Assembly (NCBI RefSeq): GCF_031143425.1
Contig: NC_090442.1
Coordinates: forward strand, 422,919,776 to 422,983,775
DNA length: 64,000 nucleotides
From: Pleurodeles waltl
Taxonomy: Eukaryota; Chordata; Amphibia; Caudata; Salamandridae
Reading direction: 5' to 3'
Shown here: positions 44,648-56,312 of the stretch, one piece after another
Layout: each line of letters opens with the position of its first letter
Position numbering within the stretch: the stretch's first letter is position 1
Translations under genes and position numbers: made by a program
The notes under the pieces: generated by a model
What the model was told of the DNA's origin: nothing
Databases searched by the model: none
What the model saw: only the letters and a program-made list of their open reading frames with translations

Positions 44648-45229
44648 TTAAGGTTTTTGGCAGCCCTTTTGGCACAAATTACAGACTGCTGAAGAGCCAT
44701 ACCACTTGGCCAAAAGTGGGTTCAAAGGAAGCATGCCCTGCCTTAACAGAATCCAGAAACAATGCACTCCATGTGGAAGGTTGCAAGAAATATAAGTCTG
44801 TGCTGTATTTATTAAATAGGAGTCGATAGCCGAAGAATGGCCCCTATTTAAAGTGCAAACCTCTTTATCCAAAGGAAAACTTAAAGCCCAAGTAGCTTGT
44901 TTTAGAGAAACTTTTCGTTGCTGCCTAGTTAAAGTAAAGATTAAAGAGGGATCTAATTGCAATAGATTTGCTGTAGCAATGAAGTCTCTATAGATTATTG
45001 AATACTCTTTTGGACCATCTAAAATACATTTTCCTAGCCAGTAACTTAGAGAATCATGATTACTCTTTGCTAGGCACAGGCACACGATCCAGCGCACCAC
45101 CCCTGCGAGAGCCTGGACATAAGCGCTTCTCAGGCCAATTTCTAATCTTAAAGCAGCCACTGAATGAGTTGAATTAATTGTAGTTTCTCTACGTTCCGTC
45201 CTATTTAAAAAAAAACAAAAAAAAAACAC
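44648..45229 (-). pseudogene. LINE ORF2 C-terminal region
   Basis: 193-residue open minus-strand frame. Hydrophobic and Leu-rich, with ALRLEIGLRSAYVQALAG, LSYWLGKCILDGPKE, and a final CNLCQKGC Cys cluster, the usual zinc-knuckle-like end of APE-type LINE ORF2. The frame stops at the cluster, and the rest of the C-terminus is missing, so the 3' end is truncated. Confidence 0.65.
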
Positions 45230-45299
45230 TTCAAGACATCAGTCAGTTCTATGCCATATAATAGAGAAGCGGGGATCTTAGCTCAATAGACCATGCAAA

Positions 45300-45790
45300 A
45301 TTTCCAAATGCAGTTTTTTTTTTTCCCCCTCCTACTATGAGCGCACATAACTTTACTTTTAGATACATTAATCCTCCGGGAATTGGGTCTCAGCAAATTG
45401 TTGTAATGTCTTTCGGCGTAAGGTCAAAACTGACTATATCGTCAGCTTACAATAAGGCAATGGATTTTCCCCAAACTTATGGTGCGATAACCCTGCTCCG
45501 GGCCACAATATCTGGAAGGTCAGAGATATAAAGGGGGGAAAAGGAGAGGGGTAAGCAAACACCTGTGTTTAACCCATTTGGGGTTGGAATTGTTTGGGCT
45601 AAACGCCTATCCCGATCCAAGAGAACGCTACACCAAGTGTCAGTGTGAATATCACAAACTAGCTCCAGGAGGGAACCTGGCATACTCAAACTAGAAAGCT
45701 TATTCCACAGCGTGATACAATCTATCTTATCAAATGCTGTGGAAAAACATATGAACGTCATATAGGCCATTTCCCCACAGACCTATTTTT
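45300..45790 (-). pseudogene. LINE reverse transcriptase
   Basis: Minus strand. Frame 45770-45477 contains CFSTAFDKIDCITLWNKL (motif with first catalytic Asp), TPNGLNTGVCLPLSF in the place of the QG loop, and LYISDLPDIV. Then, near 45450-45430, LL-stop-ADDIVSFDL: the catalytic YADD has its Tyr codon changed to TAA. Other shifts exist. Inactive. Confidence 0.72.
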
Positions 45791-46149
45791 CATTTATTAT
45801 TTGAAGGTCAGACATATTGCTAACTGTTCCATGCTTTCTCCTAAACCCTGTTTGCTCCATTGGGATGAATTTATGATCTTCCGCCCATTAATTAATCTAT
45901 GTCAGCAAACACTTTACCAACTGCATCCAGAAGAGCGATCTGGCAGTAGTTTTCTGGTTAAATCGGATTCCCTTTTTGAAGAGTGGAACTAAAACTCTCC
46001 CCTTCCAAGAGGGGGGACTTTTTTGTTGCAAAGCAACTTCTAAACACTGGGCAGAGAGTTTTACTCCAGAGAGGTCCGTTTAGTTTATAACAGATGCTGG
46101 CATTTCATCAGGGCCCATTGCAGCAGATAGGCACATTCCCCTAATTACT

Positions 46150-46545
46150 AATTATATCTCTTTTTGAGATGGCATACCATGAAAGGAAGAGTCTTCTGCT
46201 CTACATCTATTAGTGGCTCCCACATTTGCAGCATAGATCCCCTGAATATAATTGACCCACTTTGTTTCTTCAGTGGCTACCGGTAAAGAACTGGACCTTG
46301 TTCCGCATCCCTCTCCAACAAGTGCCCAAAAGAACCTCATCTGACCTTTAGATACCACCTCCCTAAGTCTTACCCAGAACCTATCCTCCTTTTTCTTTCT
46401 GTCTTTCTTTCTTTCTTTCTTTAAATAAACCTTCAGCCGACTTTTTAGGGTCGAGCCTGCAAGTGCATGCGAGACACTGTTGTGTTCAGTAAAGGGCTTG
46501 GAGCCCATCTGTCGCTCACCATTTGTTGGTTTGCGTGGCACTCTT
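46150..46545 (-). pseudogene. LINE ORF2 linker between endonuclease and RT
   Basis: Minus-strand frame with a Lys/Arg-rich run produced by a CTTT microsatellite on the plus strand (46400-46425), then RFWVRLREVVSKGQMRFFWAL and VNYIQGIYAAN. This spacing segment normally precedes the RT fingers. Confidence 0.6.
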
Positions 46546-47299
46546 CTTTACAGCCTCATAATTTATTAAGGCATGCATGAAATTGTTTCCGTTCCTCTGT
46601 GTGGAGCAGGGATCAAGCACTAATTGATTTCAACTTAATTAGCGCCTGTTCGCTGCTCCAGACGTGATTGAGGTACTATTTTATTCTAACCTCCAGTGCC
46701 CGGCAAGGAGAAGGCTTTTGACTGGCCAAAACGTGCCCATCAGGACAAACAAAATTGCAAAGTTTTATATTTTAAAGCTAACTTTATTTTCGTTTGTTAA
46801 GTCCACTTTTCTCAGTTTCCACTCATTTGTTTTTGCTTGTGGGCGCTGTTGTCGAAAGATGACAACTTTGAAATATGCGAGACCCATTGCATTGCAAATG
46901 CTTGTTAAAAGCTGCACCTTGGCAAGCCTCTCCGAAATGAAATCCAAATATTGCTCCCTCACTAGCAGCATTTATTTCCCGGTTTAGAAGGAGAAGGGGA
47001 CTGAGAATTCCCTTCCATCTCACAGCTGAATGTTTGTTTAACAACTTTAATTATCTGCTTTATGAGGGTATTAAAACATTCTATTTCTTTTCCCATCCAA
47101 TCAGGGTGTTTATCAAGGGTGGCCTCTAAGAGATCTCGTATGTCTCCAGTTGCCCTAAGGTCCCAGTGCATTCTTCCAGTTTTCCTACTAAACCTCGCAG
47201 CCTGCCCATATAACCTCCAAAACCAGCAGGTGATTACCTAACATTTACAGAAAAAATAAGGGGATTATGGGTGCTAAGAGAAAAGTCAATAACATTTAA

Positions 47300-48155
47300 A
47301 TCACTCAGTAAAAAGAAGGAGGCACATCCCACCACTGCATAGTCTAATATGGATGCCCCCCAATGCCTTATGTGTATTTGAAGCTGGGGAGTCAGAGGGG
47401 AGGCTCCCATTCACTACCAAACCTTCCACCTTTTTCAACTGAGTCACCAAAATCTTCCCACTCTTACTAGTTTTTATTTTAGGAGGGAAAAGAGCTGGGG
47501 GTATCTGCATGGCATCTTCTTTGTCAGGGTCATGCAACTGGTCAAGCACAAAGTTAGATACTTTGCAATTCAGATCCCCCACCAGGATTATATGTGGGGA
47601 CAGTACCATATCTGTCTCTTTCTTAATATAAGGGAAGACCTCACCTAAGAGAGCATCATAAGGAGCTTCAGGAGTGATATAGGCATTTGTCAACAATAGC
47701 GGAGGGGTTTTCTGATTTCCCCCACCCATGCACATGGTTACTACCATGAAAAGATTACTAGGATCTTTGTAACATTCGAAACTCCACTGAATTTTGTTGA
47801 TCAGAAGGCACGCCACCCCTCCCTTCACATGCCCCCCTCACCCCTCCTTGATGGGGAAGCTTTGCAATCTAAGGCAATATAATCTCCAGAAACCCAGTCC
47901 TCAGAATATTGGGTCTCCTAGAGACAAACTACATTGGCGTCTAAGGAGCACAAATAATACAACTTCTCCTGGCTGTTCTTTATTCCAGCAGCATTGCAAA
48001 ATATAATTTTTAGCTCATTGCTAACAAAAGACCATGGCAGATGACTACTCTGCGAAACACTAGATAATGCACCAGGTAACCAGTTCCACTTGGTGGGATC
48101 CTCTTTCAGGGTTCCTTGTACGGGAAGTGTAAGAGGTTCTCTAATGGTCACTTGT
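47300..48155 (-). pseudogene. LINE endonuclease domain
   Basis: Minus strand. Frame 48151-47918 holds the start: LKIIFCNAAGIKN and LDANVVCLQ, the first endonuclease motifs. After a frame change, 47828-47301 gives GGVACLLINKIQW, LLTNAYITPEAPYDALLG, and HIILVGDLNCKV with the GDLN catalytic motif. The last SDH-type motif is not clear. It nicks target DNA in intact elements. Confidence 0.75.
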
Positions 48156-48179
48156 CTACCATACTTATCTAGATAGATG

Positions 48180-49769
48180 TTCTACCTCCTTAGATCAGGC
48201 ACCAACCTCCAGCCGAGAGCGGGGGTGCCTGATAAGAAACTTTGCTTCATGAGAAGCAGCCTATCCTCGTCTCATACTGGAATAATATCAATCCCCATTG
48301 ATTGTAGGCATTCAGGAAATCTTAGAACCAGATTTGCTTTAAGTTTAGAGTAAAAAGTTACCCTTGCTTTAAAACCAGCTTAAAAGGGTATTAGGAAAAC
48401 CAAACAATGTCACTTCTTTGAATACGCTTTAAATTCAGTCCCAGAAAAAAATTGAGGCCCAAGTTCCTACTTAGAATTAGTTCTGCATCAAACGAGGGGA
48501 TGAAATCCAGCCTAAGCGAATCTACAGTACAATAATCCTTCATGCAATGGTAGACCCCTTTTCACACCCATCTCTGTGAAAGGTGCAGCCAATGGGTTCA
48601 ATGAGGATGGCAACTTGGACAAAAGCTCGCCATATTCTTCTGTCTGCACTGCTGCCCTTTCCTCTGCCACTACATTAGCAGAACCATGAACAAAATCCGT
48701 GACTTGAGGGGGTGCTTGTGGAGATCCTATTATGCTTCTACGTGCTGTATGACATCCGTGCCCTCTCTAAAACAAAGCCTCCTACAACCATTTTTTAAAA
48801 TCTATGGAGGGGTTTTTTCTTCTTCCCTCTTCGTTTTTCCTTCCTCTTCTCAGCCTCAACCTCCGGGGCAACAGGCTCACCCTCACTCCCTTCTGATTGA
48901 AAAATTGGAAATAAATTACGTACAGTTCCCTGACTCTCCCCATCCAGACTCTTTGCATTGGGAGTAGTATTAAAAATGTTAAGTATTAAAAATGAACGTT
49001 ATAGATTCTATGGAGCTTTCAATATGGGAGACGTTCTTAATAGGCTTCTTACATTGTGGTTTACTGGCCTGCGAGCAAAAATCCATTTGCCAGGCGGCTG
49101 CTTCCTGATAATTTCTCAAACTGTGAATCAAGGCCCCTTCTGTTATCCCTGAGTCACCTGGGCTCATGATGTTTTCCAGTTTACTACTTACATGCTCCCC
49201 TGAAATGTTTGTTACCTTATTAAGAACACAGTCAGAACCAGTTTTTGTAACAACTTTAAAATTGAGCACAAAAGCCTTTTTAAGCACAGTAGGGAAGCTG
49301 AAACGTATATCTCTTCCTCGGGAGGGTGGAAAAGTTGAAACCCCCTTACATCAAGGTCTGGAGTTAGAGAGATGCCATTTCAAAGGAGAATTCTATGAGG
49401 GGGTGCTACTATAAAGCTGCAAGCCTGTGGGAATCATCACAGACATGTACCCCCTGTCTTCGCAATCATTTTTTCGTCTTGCAGATCATACCTCCTACAC
49501 AGATCAATGAAAAATCTTCCTGAACATAGGACACTGTGGGGAGATCGAGCTTTTCCTGCGGGAAGGATGGTGATTCTCAGGTGCCACTATTGTGGCTGAC
49601 CGGGTAGAATTTAATGTAGAAAAGGGCGGAATTAAACCTATGGGGGGGAATCAGTGCAACACCCTCAACATTATGTGCAGAATCTTTCTGCAATCCAGAC
49701 CGCTTTTCCCCTTCACAGCCAAACGAGGCAGAAACAAAAGGGTGCAATTTCACATTCCCATTACACCCC
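48180..49769 (-). pseudogene. LINE ORF1-like region
   Basis: Minus strand upstream of the endonuclease. Readable parts include 49287-48979 (SSKLENIMSPGDSGITEG) and 49766-49577 (GNVKLHPFVSASFGCEG, HRFNSALFYIKFYPVSH). No diagnostic domain is recognised. It is judged ORF1 by position and because the frame reads on across the solo LTR. Confidence 0.5.
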
Positions 49770-50605
49770 TGTTTTGCTTCACTGCTGACCGAGCTGAAAT
49801 ACACCCACACTGAGAAGAATCTCTGGATTGCAACTCTTAGTCTAGGAAATACATTTAATAAATCACTCTGCAAGGCTTGTAAAGGAAGGTCAGTACAACT
49901 TAAAGAGCATGTTTAAAATGTGTGCAACAATAAAATGAAAACATGTACAAACAATATTCAATCTACAAACAGCAAATATATATAAATACACAATGCAAAG
50001 CAAATAATTAGTAACAATTCATCACCATGGGGCACAGTAGCTCTTTCATCTTTCTCTCAGTAGCTTCAAGCCGTAGACTCCAAGATCCGCTGTCGAGAGA
50101 GAGAGATCTCATGGGATGTCCGGCATTAATGTCTCAATCTTGACTGAAGTCTCTGAATCTCCTCACCGCCAATCCTGGGTCTCTTATAAACCTTAAACAA
50201 GCCAGGGAGGAGATTTCTAGAAACCGCCCGCCCCTCTCTGCAATTGGTTATTCAAAACTGCTGGCTACTTCAGGTCCGTTTTGAAAGGAACACGTCGGAA
50301 TTGACAAAGATCCCAAGGTGCCCTCTCTCAAAACAAAATCGTTCCTTGCTATACCATAATCATCATCCTAGCACATTCTTATCTTCCTAAGCCCTTGGTG
50401 AGAAAGAACACGCAGAATAAAAACATGAGCAAATAGCACATTGCATAACTTGGACATAGAAAAATACTTGCAACTTTTAACTTGGCGTTGGCTAATGCTA
50501 AAAGAAAGTCAATAGGCAAAATTAAGCTGATGGTTACTGATGTGACGTACTCTGCTAGACTAAGTGCAACGTGGAGTCAGTGGGCAAAACACAAATATCA
50601 TTACA
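49770..50605 (-). mobile_element. Solo ERV LTR
   Basis: 836 bp, from TGTTTTGCTT to TCATTACA on the plus strand, flanked by ACCCC on both sides (49765-49769, 50606-50610). It is homologous along its length to the LTR at 21574-22465 but clearly diverged. No internal viral sequence remains, as expected after recombination between two LTRs. It interrupts the antisense LINE ORF1. Confidence 0.85.
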
Positions 50606-50610
50606 ACCCC

Positions 50611-50735
50611 CCATTTAGTTCCACAATCAAATTCGCCTCCTCTTGCAGCTGTTTGTCTTTTACCCACAAGCTGAATAGCTGTTTTTTTTCCCCTTTCAGC
50701 ATCATCAGAGAGGGGCATCTTTATTCCGATGAAGA
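50611..50735 (-). pseudogene. LINE ORF1, upstream piece beyond the solo LTR
   Basis: Minus-strand translation LMMLKGEKKQLFSLWVKDKQ, then EEANLIVELNG, runs up to the LTR. The same frame resumes with GNVKLHPFV on the other side once one ACCCC copy is removed. The upstream limit is not defined. Confidence 0.6.
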
Positions 50736-50739
50736 TTTG

Positions 50740-52150
50740 ATTTAGTCTTTGCGCAGACCCTCCCCTGAAGTAAACAACCTAATCTTTGCTTTCTTACATT
50801 CATTTTAATTTTATGTCTTTAAAATTTTACAGTCCTAGAACTCCGCCTTGTTATCAATGACTGCACTCTAGACTTAAGATGCCGGAGCCCCCCAGGCCAG
50901 CACTACACTTGACTGATCAAACACCCACACCGCTGTTGCCGAGTAGCAGGGAATACTGTTGTGTCTCCCTTTTCTGGCAACGTTTTTCCCCTCAGTGCTG
51001 AGACTCAGGTTTCAAGAGGGTCTGTTGTAAGCACAAAGCTATGCAGAGTAGTTAAGTTCTAAACCTGCAAACATCCCCCACTAGACAGGCTGCTTCCACA
51101 GCGATGTACCTCTTCCTTCACCTAGCATCAGTTGTACTTGACAAATTTGATTTTTTTTCCGAGTGCTAAGTGCTTGGAGATACACCTAGTAATAATAAAA
51201 TTCCATTTGAAACTTGCCAGATAAGCTTGTGATGAGACTTATCAGGCTTCGCAGAATTAAGTCAATTATGTTGATAGAGGTTGTTTTGCAATTGGTATAG
51301 TCGAGCAATGGGGCAGATTCAGCAGCTTCAGCAAATCACGGGTGCCACTAGAGGGGGCTCCTTGAATAAATAGTGGCACTGCCAAGAACAGAACAGAACA
51401 GGCAACCTTGCCTGAGCAAGACGCACTGGCCTAATCCAACCACCACTGCTGCCGCCACCACCACCGCTGCCATTTAAGAATTATGTGAATACAGAAGGCT
51501 CAAAAGTATGGCATTTGAATAGGGTAGTAGTCTTTAAATAAGGTAACCCATGAGCTACAAGTGTGGAGAAAAGAAAGAAGGAATGTGTGCAAAATGATGG
51601 TAAACAATTACGTGGAAGTTTAAGTAAAAGCAACAGAGAGAGAAGAAATTTCCTAAACATCTTGAAGACTTTGTAATGAAGGTTAGAGATGTGTAGATCT
51701 CTTTTGATACAAGAAAATAGTAATGTGTGTACATAGAGAATATTTTCTCATGTATTTGTGTTATTTTCAGTTTCTGTGATATTTCTAATATAGTTGTCTT
51801 GTCAACTTGCTATGCTTTTGTTTGTTGTACACACAGATGTTTGGTATCTAGCTTTCTGTAACGTAAACCCATTGGAATATGAGTAGACAAGGGGAGAACT
51901 AGAATGTTAAGGGGAGAGTGAGTGAGGGTAAGGAGTTGAGTGGCTGCTGGTTGGTACACTCACTCATTGGACAATAAAACGTTAATCCTGCCTCATCTGC
52001 ATTATGGAAAGCCACATCATTGTTACAGAAGGCTTTTCTTAAGTAGTATGAAAATGCATTGTGTCTTAATATTTCACCAAATGGTTCAAAGCTTTTGAGA
52101 GGGCTTGTCCGACCAGAAAAGTAAACAGGTCTCACTGGGGTGTTCTCCTT
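50740..52150. other. No recognisable feature
   Basis: Mixed composition. Includes a GCC/CAC triplet-rich patch at about 51440-51475 and otherwise no motif. The minus-strand open frame 52135-51899 is hydrophilic and unassigned. Confidence 0.4.
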
Positions 52151-52189
52151 TGGGAAATGTTCACTGGAAAGTGTAGGGATAGATTCCTC

Positions 52190-52530
52190 ACACTCTCTGG
52201 TAAAGATGCAGAATCTTATGACCTCATGAAGGCTACCCTGTTTGAGGGCTTTGGATGCTCAGCTGAGGAGTACAGGATTAGGTTCAGGGGGGCTAAAAAA
52301 AATCCTTGAGCCAGACCTGGGTGGATTTTGTTGACTTCTCCGTCAAAACACTAGATGGTTGGACAACTGGCAGAGGTGTAAATGATTATGATGGGCTGTA
52401 TAACTTGTTTATGAAAGAACATCTGTTAAGTAATTGTTTCAATGACAAACTGCATGAGCATCTGGTAGACCTGGTTCCAATTTATCCCCAAGAATTGGGA
52501 AAGAAGGCAGACCCATTGTGTCAAGACTAG
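52190..52530 (+). pseudogene. gag: Gmr1-like gag, SCAN-like capsid segment
   Basis: First frame: ESYDLMKATLFEGFGCSAEEYRIRFRGAKK (52211-52302, split here as ESYDLMKATL and SAEEYRIRFR). After a shift at an eight-A run (52295-52302) the second frame has WVDFVDFSVKTLDGW, LYNLFMKEHLL and LVDLVPIYPQELGKKAD. The helical pattern with F.KEHLL and the trailing PQEL matches the SCAN domain, which is known to derive from Gmr1-like Gag capsid. A further shift at 52515-52530 ends it. Confidence 0.75.
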
Positions 52531-52531
52531 T

Positions 52532-53325
52532 GTGACTAAGAGTTCCACAGGGGATGACCAAAAGAAAGGGGTCACAAAGCCTCCCCAGGGGAAGAGTGGT
52601 GAGACATCCAAGGGAAAAAGTAAACTGTCTTCAACAGGGCCCCAAAAACCTGCTCAGGAGGGTGGGCCCGAGCCTCTTCACAGTCCTCAAATGGGTATAA
52701 GGGTAAAAACTTTAATCCTAAGAAAGCCTGGTGTCGAATCTGTAGTCAGCATGGACACCAAACTGGAGACAAGGCCTGTCCCAAGAAAAGTCCCACAACA
52801 AGTACTACTCCAGTTAGCACTGGAATTGCCAGTCTCCAGGTGGGATCAACTGTGTATCCAGAGGAAATCAGGGTTCACACTGAAGCTACATTAGTCTCTG
52901 AGGGTTTAGCCACACTTGCTGCCTGGACGCCTAACATGCAAAAATACAGGCAGCAGCTCTTAATCAATGGAACTAGAGTAGAAGCCCTGAGGGATACAGG
53001 TGCTAGTTTCACAATGATGACAGACAAACTGGTTTCCCCAGGACAGTACCTGGCTGGACAGGCATATCCAGTCACTAATGCTGACAATCAAACTAAAGTC
53101 CATCCCATGGCAATGGTGACATTAGAATGGGGAGGGGTCACTGGCCTTAAACAGGTGGTAGTCTCCTCTGCAATTCCAGTAGAATGTCTGCTAGGAAATG
53201 ATCTGGAGTCCTCAGCATGGGCTGAGGTAGAGCTCAAGACCCATGCAGCCATGCTGGGTATCCCTGAACTGGTTGTGTCAAGACAAGGGCACAGAGCAGG
53301 GCTCAGGGTGAAAAAGAAGTGTTAG
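52532..53325 (+). pseudogene. Gmr1-like nucleocapsid and protease
   Basis: First frame (to about 52695) is a Lys/Gly/Gln/Pro-rich linker. The next frame, open to 53323-53325, starts NFNPKKAW and has a zinc knuckle of form CX2CX4HX6C (C-R-I-C to C, 52726-52773), longer than the usual CX2CX4HX4C. The aspartic protease follows with LINGTRVEALRDTGASF (DTGA at 52993-53004) and CLLGNDLES. The protease itself is unbroken. Confidence 0.78.
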
Positions 53326-53329
53326 AGTC

Positions 53330-54600
53330 TGGAAGAATGGCCCAACCTTCCAAGAGAAAAGGAAAGAAGACTGGAGAACCAGCTCCAACGCAGCAAAAGA
53401 AACAGAACCTCTCTTCACAGGAAGACGTTCTATCCCCTGGGGGGGCTGAGTCCATGGAGCCTTACCAGGTTGAGCTCTTGGGCCCAGGGGGACCCTCAAG
53501 GGAACAGCTGTGTAAGGGGAAAGAAACTTGTTCCTCTCTTGAAGGCCGAAGACAGCAAGCAGCTGTGCAAGAAAAAGGAACTGTCAGTGGAACCCACGGG
53601 GTCTGTTGGGAAGATGGGCTCCTTTACACTGAGGCAAGAGATCCCAAACCTGGTGCCACTAGGAGGGTGGTAGTGCCTCAGGAGTTTAGGGAGTTCATTC
53701 TGATCTTAGCCCATGATATTCCCCTTGCTGGGCATTTGGGACAAACCAAGACATAGGAGAGATTAGTCAACCATTTCTACTGGCCCAATATGTCCCAGAA
53801 GGTAAAAGAGTTTTGCACCTCCTGTGTCACCTGTCAAGCCTGTGGTAAGACAGGTGGCCATCTAAAGGCCCCCCTCATTCCACTTCCAGTGGTGAGGGGT
53901 GGGGGTCCCCTTTGAGAGAGTGGGAGTGGACATAGTGGGTCCACTTGAACCTCCCACAGCATCAGGGAACCAGTATATGTCCTGGTAGTAGTGGATCATG
54001 CTACCAGGTACCCTGAAGCAATTCCCCTTAGTCCCACTACTGTCCCTGCAGTAGCAAAAGCACTCATTGGTATTTTTACCAGAGTGGGATTTCCTAAGGA
54101 GGTGGTTTATGACAGAGGTCCCAACTTCATGTCAGCTTACCCGAAACACCTGTGGAATGATTGTGGGGTGACTTATAAATTCACCACACCGTACCCTCGA
54201 AAAACCAATGGGCTTGTGGAGAGATTTAACAAGACATTTGAGGGCAATGGGGCTCCCTGAAAAACTCAAAAGGAGATGGGATGTCCTCTTGCCATGCCTG
54301 CTTTTCACCTAAAGAGAGGTGCCACAGAAGGGAGTAGGGTTTTCCCCCTTTGAGTTTCTGTTTGGCCATCTTGTTAGGGGACCACTGGCACTTGTAAAAG
54401 AAGACTGGGAGAGACCTCTCCATGAGCCTAAACAAGATGTGTTGGACTATGCACTAGGCCCACGTTCAAGGATGGCAGAGCACACGGAAAAGGCAAGCAA
54501 AAACCTTGAGGCCAGCCAACAACTCCAGAAGATGTGGTATGACCAAAAGGCTGCTATGGTTGAGGTATAGCCAGGGCAGAAAGTCTGGGTTCTGGAGCCT
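53330..54600 (+). pseudogene. Gmr1-like integrase
   Basis: Begins with a variable Gly/Gln/Lys-rich stretch. Zinc finger: AHDIPLAGHLG (two His), then CTSCVTCQACG. A TAG at 53754-53756 interrupts it. The core has GVDIVGPL (first Asp, in a shifted frame near 53926), VYDRGPNF (second Asp) and NGLVERFN (Glu, about 54210-54235). Further stops lie at 54258-54260 and 54568-54570. All three catalytic residues are readable across frames. Placed before RT, as in Gmr1. Confidence 0.8.
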
Positions 54601-55161
54601 GTGGCTCCCAGGGCACTTCAGGACAAATGGAGTGGCCCTTACCCAGTGCTAGAAAAGAAGAGTCAGGTCGCCTACCCGGTGGACCTAGGCACTAGCAGGA
54701 CCCCCAAAAGGGTGATCCATGTTAAACGCCTTAAACTCTTTCATGACAGGGCAGATATAAACATGTTAATGATTACAGATGAGTACCAGGAAGCAGAGAG
54801 TGAACATCTTCCTGATCTCCTCTCCACTGACTCTAACGATGGCTCAGTAGATGGAGTGATCTATTCAGACACCCTCTCTGACCAACAGCAGGCTGACTGC
54901 AGGCAAGTCCTGCAGCGGTTTGCTGAGCTCTTTTCCATGGCCCCTGGTCAGACACACCTGTGTACCCATGATGTGGACTTAGGAGACAGTATGCCTGTCA
55001 TGGATAAAATATTCAGACAGTCTGACCAAGTCAAAGAAAGCATCATAGTGGAAGTCTACAAGATGTTGGAGTTGGGAGTGATTGAGCACTCTGACAGTCC
55101 CTGGGCTAGCCCAGTGGTCTTGGTCCCCAAACCTCACACCAAGATGGCAAGAAAGAGATGA
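54601..55161 (+). pseudogene. Gmr1-like integrase C-terminus and RT start
   Basis: One open frame linking two domains. It starts with ALQDKWSGPYPVLEK (GPY/F-type integrase domain) and RVIHVKRLKLFHD, passes through an acidic linker with DQQQADCRQVLQRFAELFS, and ends in the RT N-terminus: VYKMLELGVIEHSDSPWASPVVLVPKP. This is direct evidence that integrase and RT are joined in that order. A one-base shift at about 55145-55155 follows. Confidence 0.85.
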
Positions 55162-55701
55162 GGTTTTGTGTGGACTACAGAGGGCTCAACTCTGTCACCA
55201 AGACAGATGCTCACCCCATCCCAAGGGCAGATGATTCATAGATAAATTAGGTGCAGCCAAATACTTAAGTACCTTTGACTTGACAGCAGGGTACTGGCAA
55301 ATAAAAATGGCACCTGGAACAAAAGAGAACACAGCATTCTCTACACCTGATGGGCACTACCAGTTTAGTGTGATGCCCTTTGGCTTAAAGAATGTCCCTG
55401 CCACCTTCCAAAGGTTGGTGAATCAAGTCCTTGCTGGCTTGGAGTCCTTTAGTGCAGCTTATCTTGATGATATTGCTGTCTTTATCTCCAACTGGCAGGA
55501 TCACATGGTCCACCTGAAGAAGGCTTTGCATGCCCTGCAAGCAGCAGGCCCCTATATCAAGGCATCTAAATGTCAGATAGGGCAGGGTACTGTGGTGTAC
55601 TTGGGACACCTTGTAGGTGGAGGTCAAGTTCAGCCACTCCAACCCAAGATCCTATTCTGGACTGGTAGCTCTAAAAATCCAGACTCAAGTCGGGGCATGC
55701 C
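55162..55701 (+). pseudogene. Gmr1-like reverse transcriptase
   Basis: After the shift: RFCVDYRGLNSVTKTDAHPI with a stop at about 55239 and another nearby. The frame opening at about 55265 continues with LTAGYWQIKMAP (first Asp), FGLKNVPATFQRLVN, YLDDIAVF (YLDD at 55460-55471, intact) and VVYLGHLVGGGQV. The frame is lost near 55665, before the conserved FLGLAGYYRRF-type end. Confidence 0.85.
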
Positions 55702-56277
55702 TTGGCTGGATACTATAGGAGGTTTGTGAAGGGATATGGATCAATAGTGACACCCCTCACAGAACAGACTCCCAAGAAAGTGAACTGGACTGTGGACTGT
55801 CAAAAGGCCTTTGGCACCCATAAGCAAGCTATGTGTACAGCATCAGTTTTTAAAGCTCCAGATTATTCTAAGCAGTTCATAGTGCAGACTGATGCCTCTG
55901 AGCAGGGGATAGGAGCAGCCTTGTCCCAAACAAATGATGATGGCCTTGACCCGTCTGTTACTTTTATTAGCAGGAGGTTTCTCCCCAGGGAGCAGCGTTG
56001 GAGTGCCATTGAGTGGCAGGCCTTTGCTGTGGTTTGGTCCCTGAAGAAGTTGAGACCATACCTCTTTGGTACTCACTTCATAGTTCAAACTGGCCACAGA
56101 CCTCTCAGGTGGCTGATGCAAATGAAAGGAGAAAACCCTAAACTGTTGAGATGGTCCATATCACTACAGGGAATGGACTATTTAGTAGAACATAGACCTG
56201 GGACTGCCCATGCCAATGTTGATGGCCTTTCCAGGTTCTTCCACTTAGAACATGAAGGCTCTCTTAGGAGAGGTTAG
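55702..56277 (+). pseudogene. Gmr1-like RNase H
   Basis: Open frame of 191 residues: YYRRFVKGYGSIVTPLTE, then IVQTDASEQGIGAALSQ (catalytic Asp), WSAIEWQAFAVVWSLKKLRPYL (Glu), and FIVQTGHRPLRWL. The last normally reads TDH..L: the catalytic Asp is Gly here (GGC at 56092-56094). It ends VEHRPGTAHANVDGLSR, a standard gypsy RNase H end. No further coding before the LTR. Confidence 0.88.
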
Positions 56278-56293
56278 TCTCATCCTCTTTCTT

Positions 56294-56312
56294 TGGGGGG
56301 AGAGGGGGGGAA
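56294..56312 (+). promoter_or_regulatory. Polypurine tract
   Basis: GGGGGGAGAGGGGGGGAA abuts the LTR start. Expected primer for plus-strand DNA synthesis. Confidence 0.85.

Larger units (their letters stand above)
44640..50735 (-). mobile_element. APE-type LINE, antisense, clade undetermined
   Basis: Holds, from high to low coordinate, an ORF1-like region, endonuclease, linker, RT and C-terminal region. A solo ERV LTR (49770-50605) splits ORF1. Each domain is described below. The RT style is that of the large CR1/Jockey/I assemblage, but I cannot fix the clade. Confidence 0.7.

Noticed and set aside
51899..52135. Minus-strand frame with FYCPMSEC, looking like a zinc motif
   Set aside because: Only one Cys pair is present without matching partners, and no family fit.
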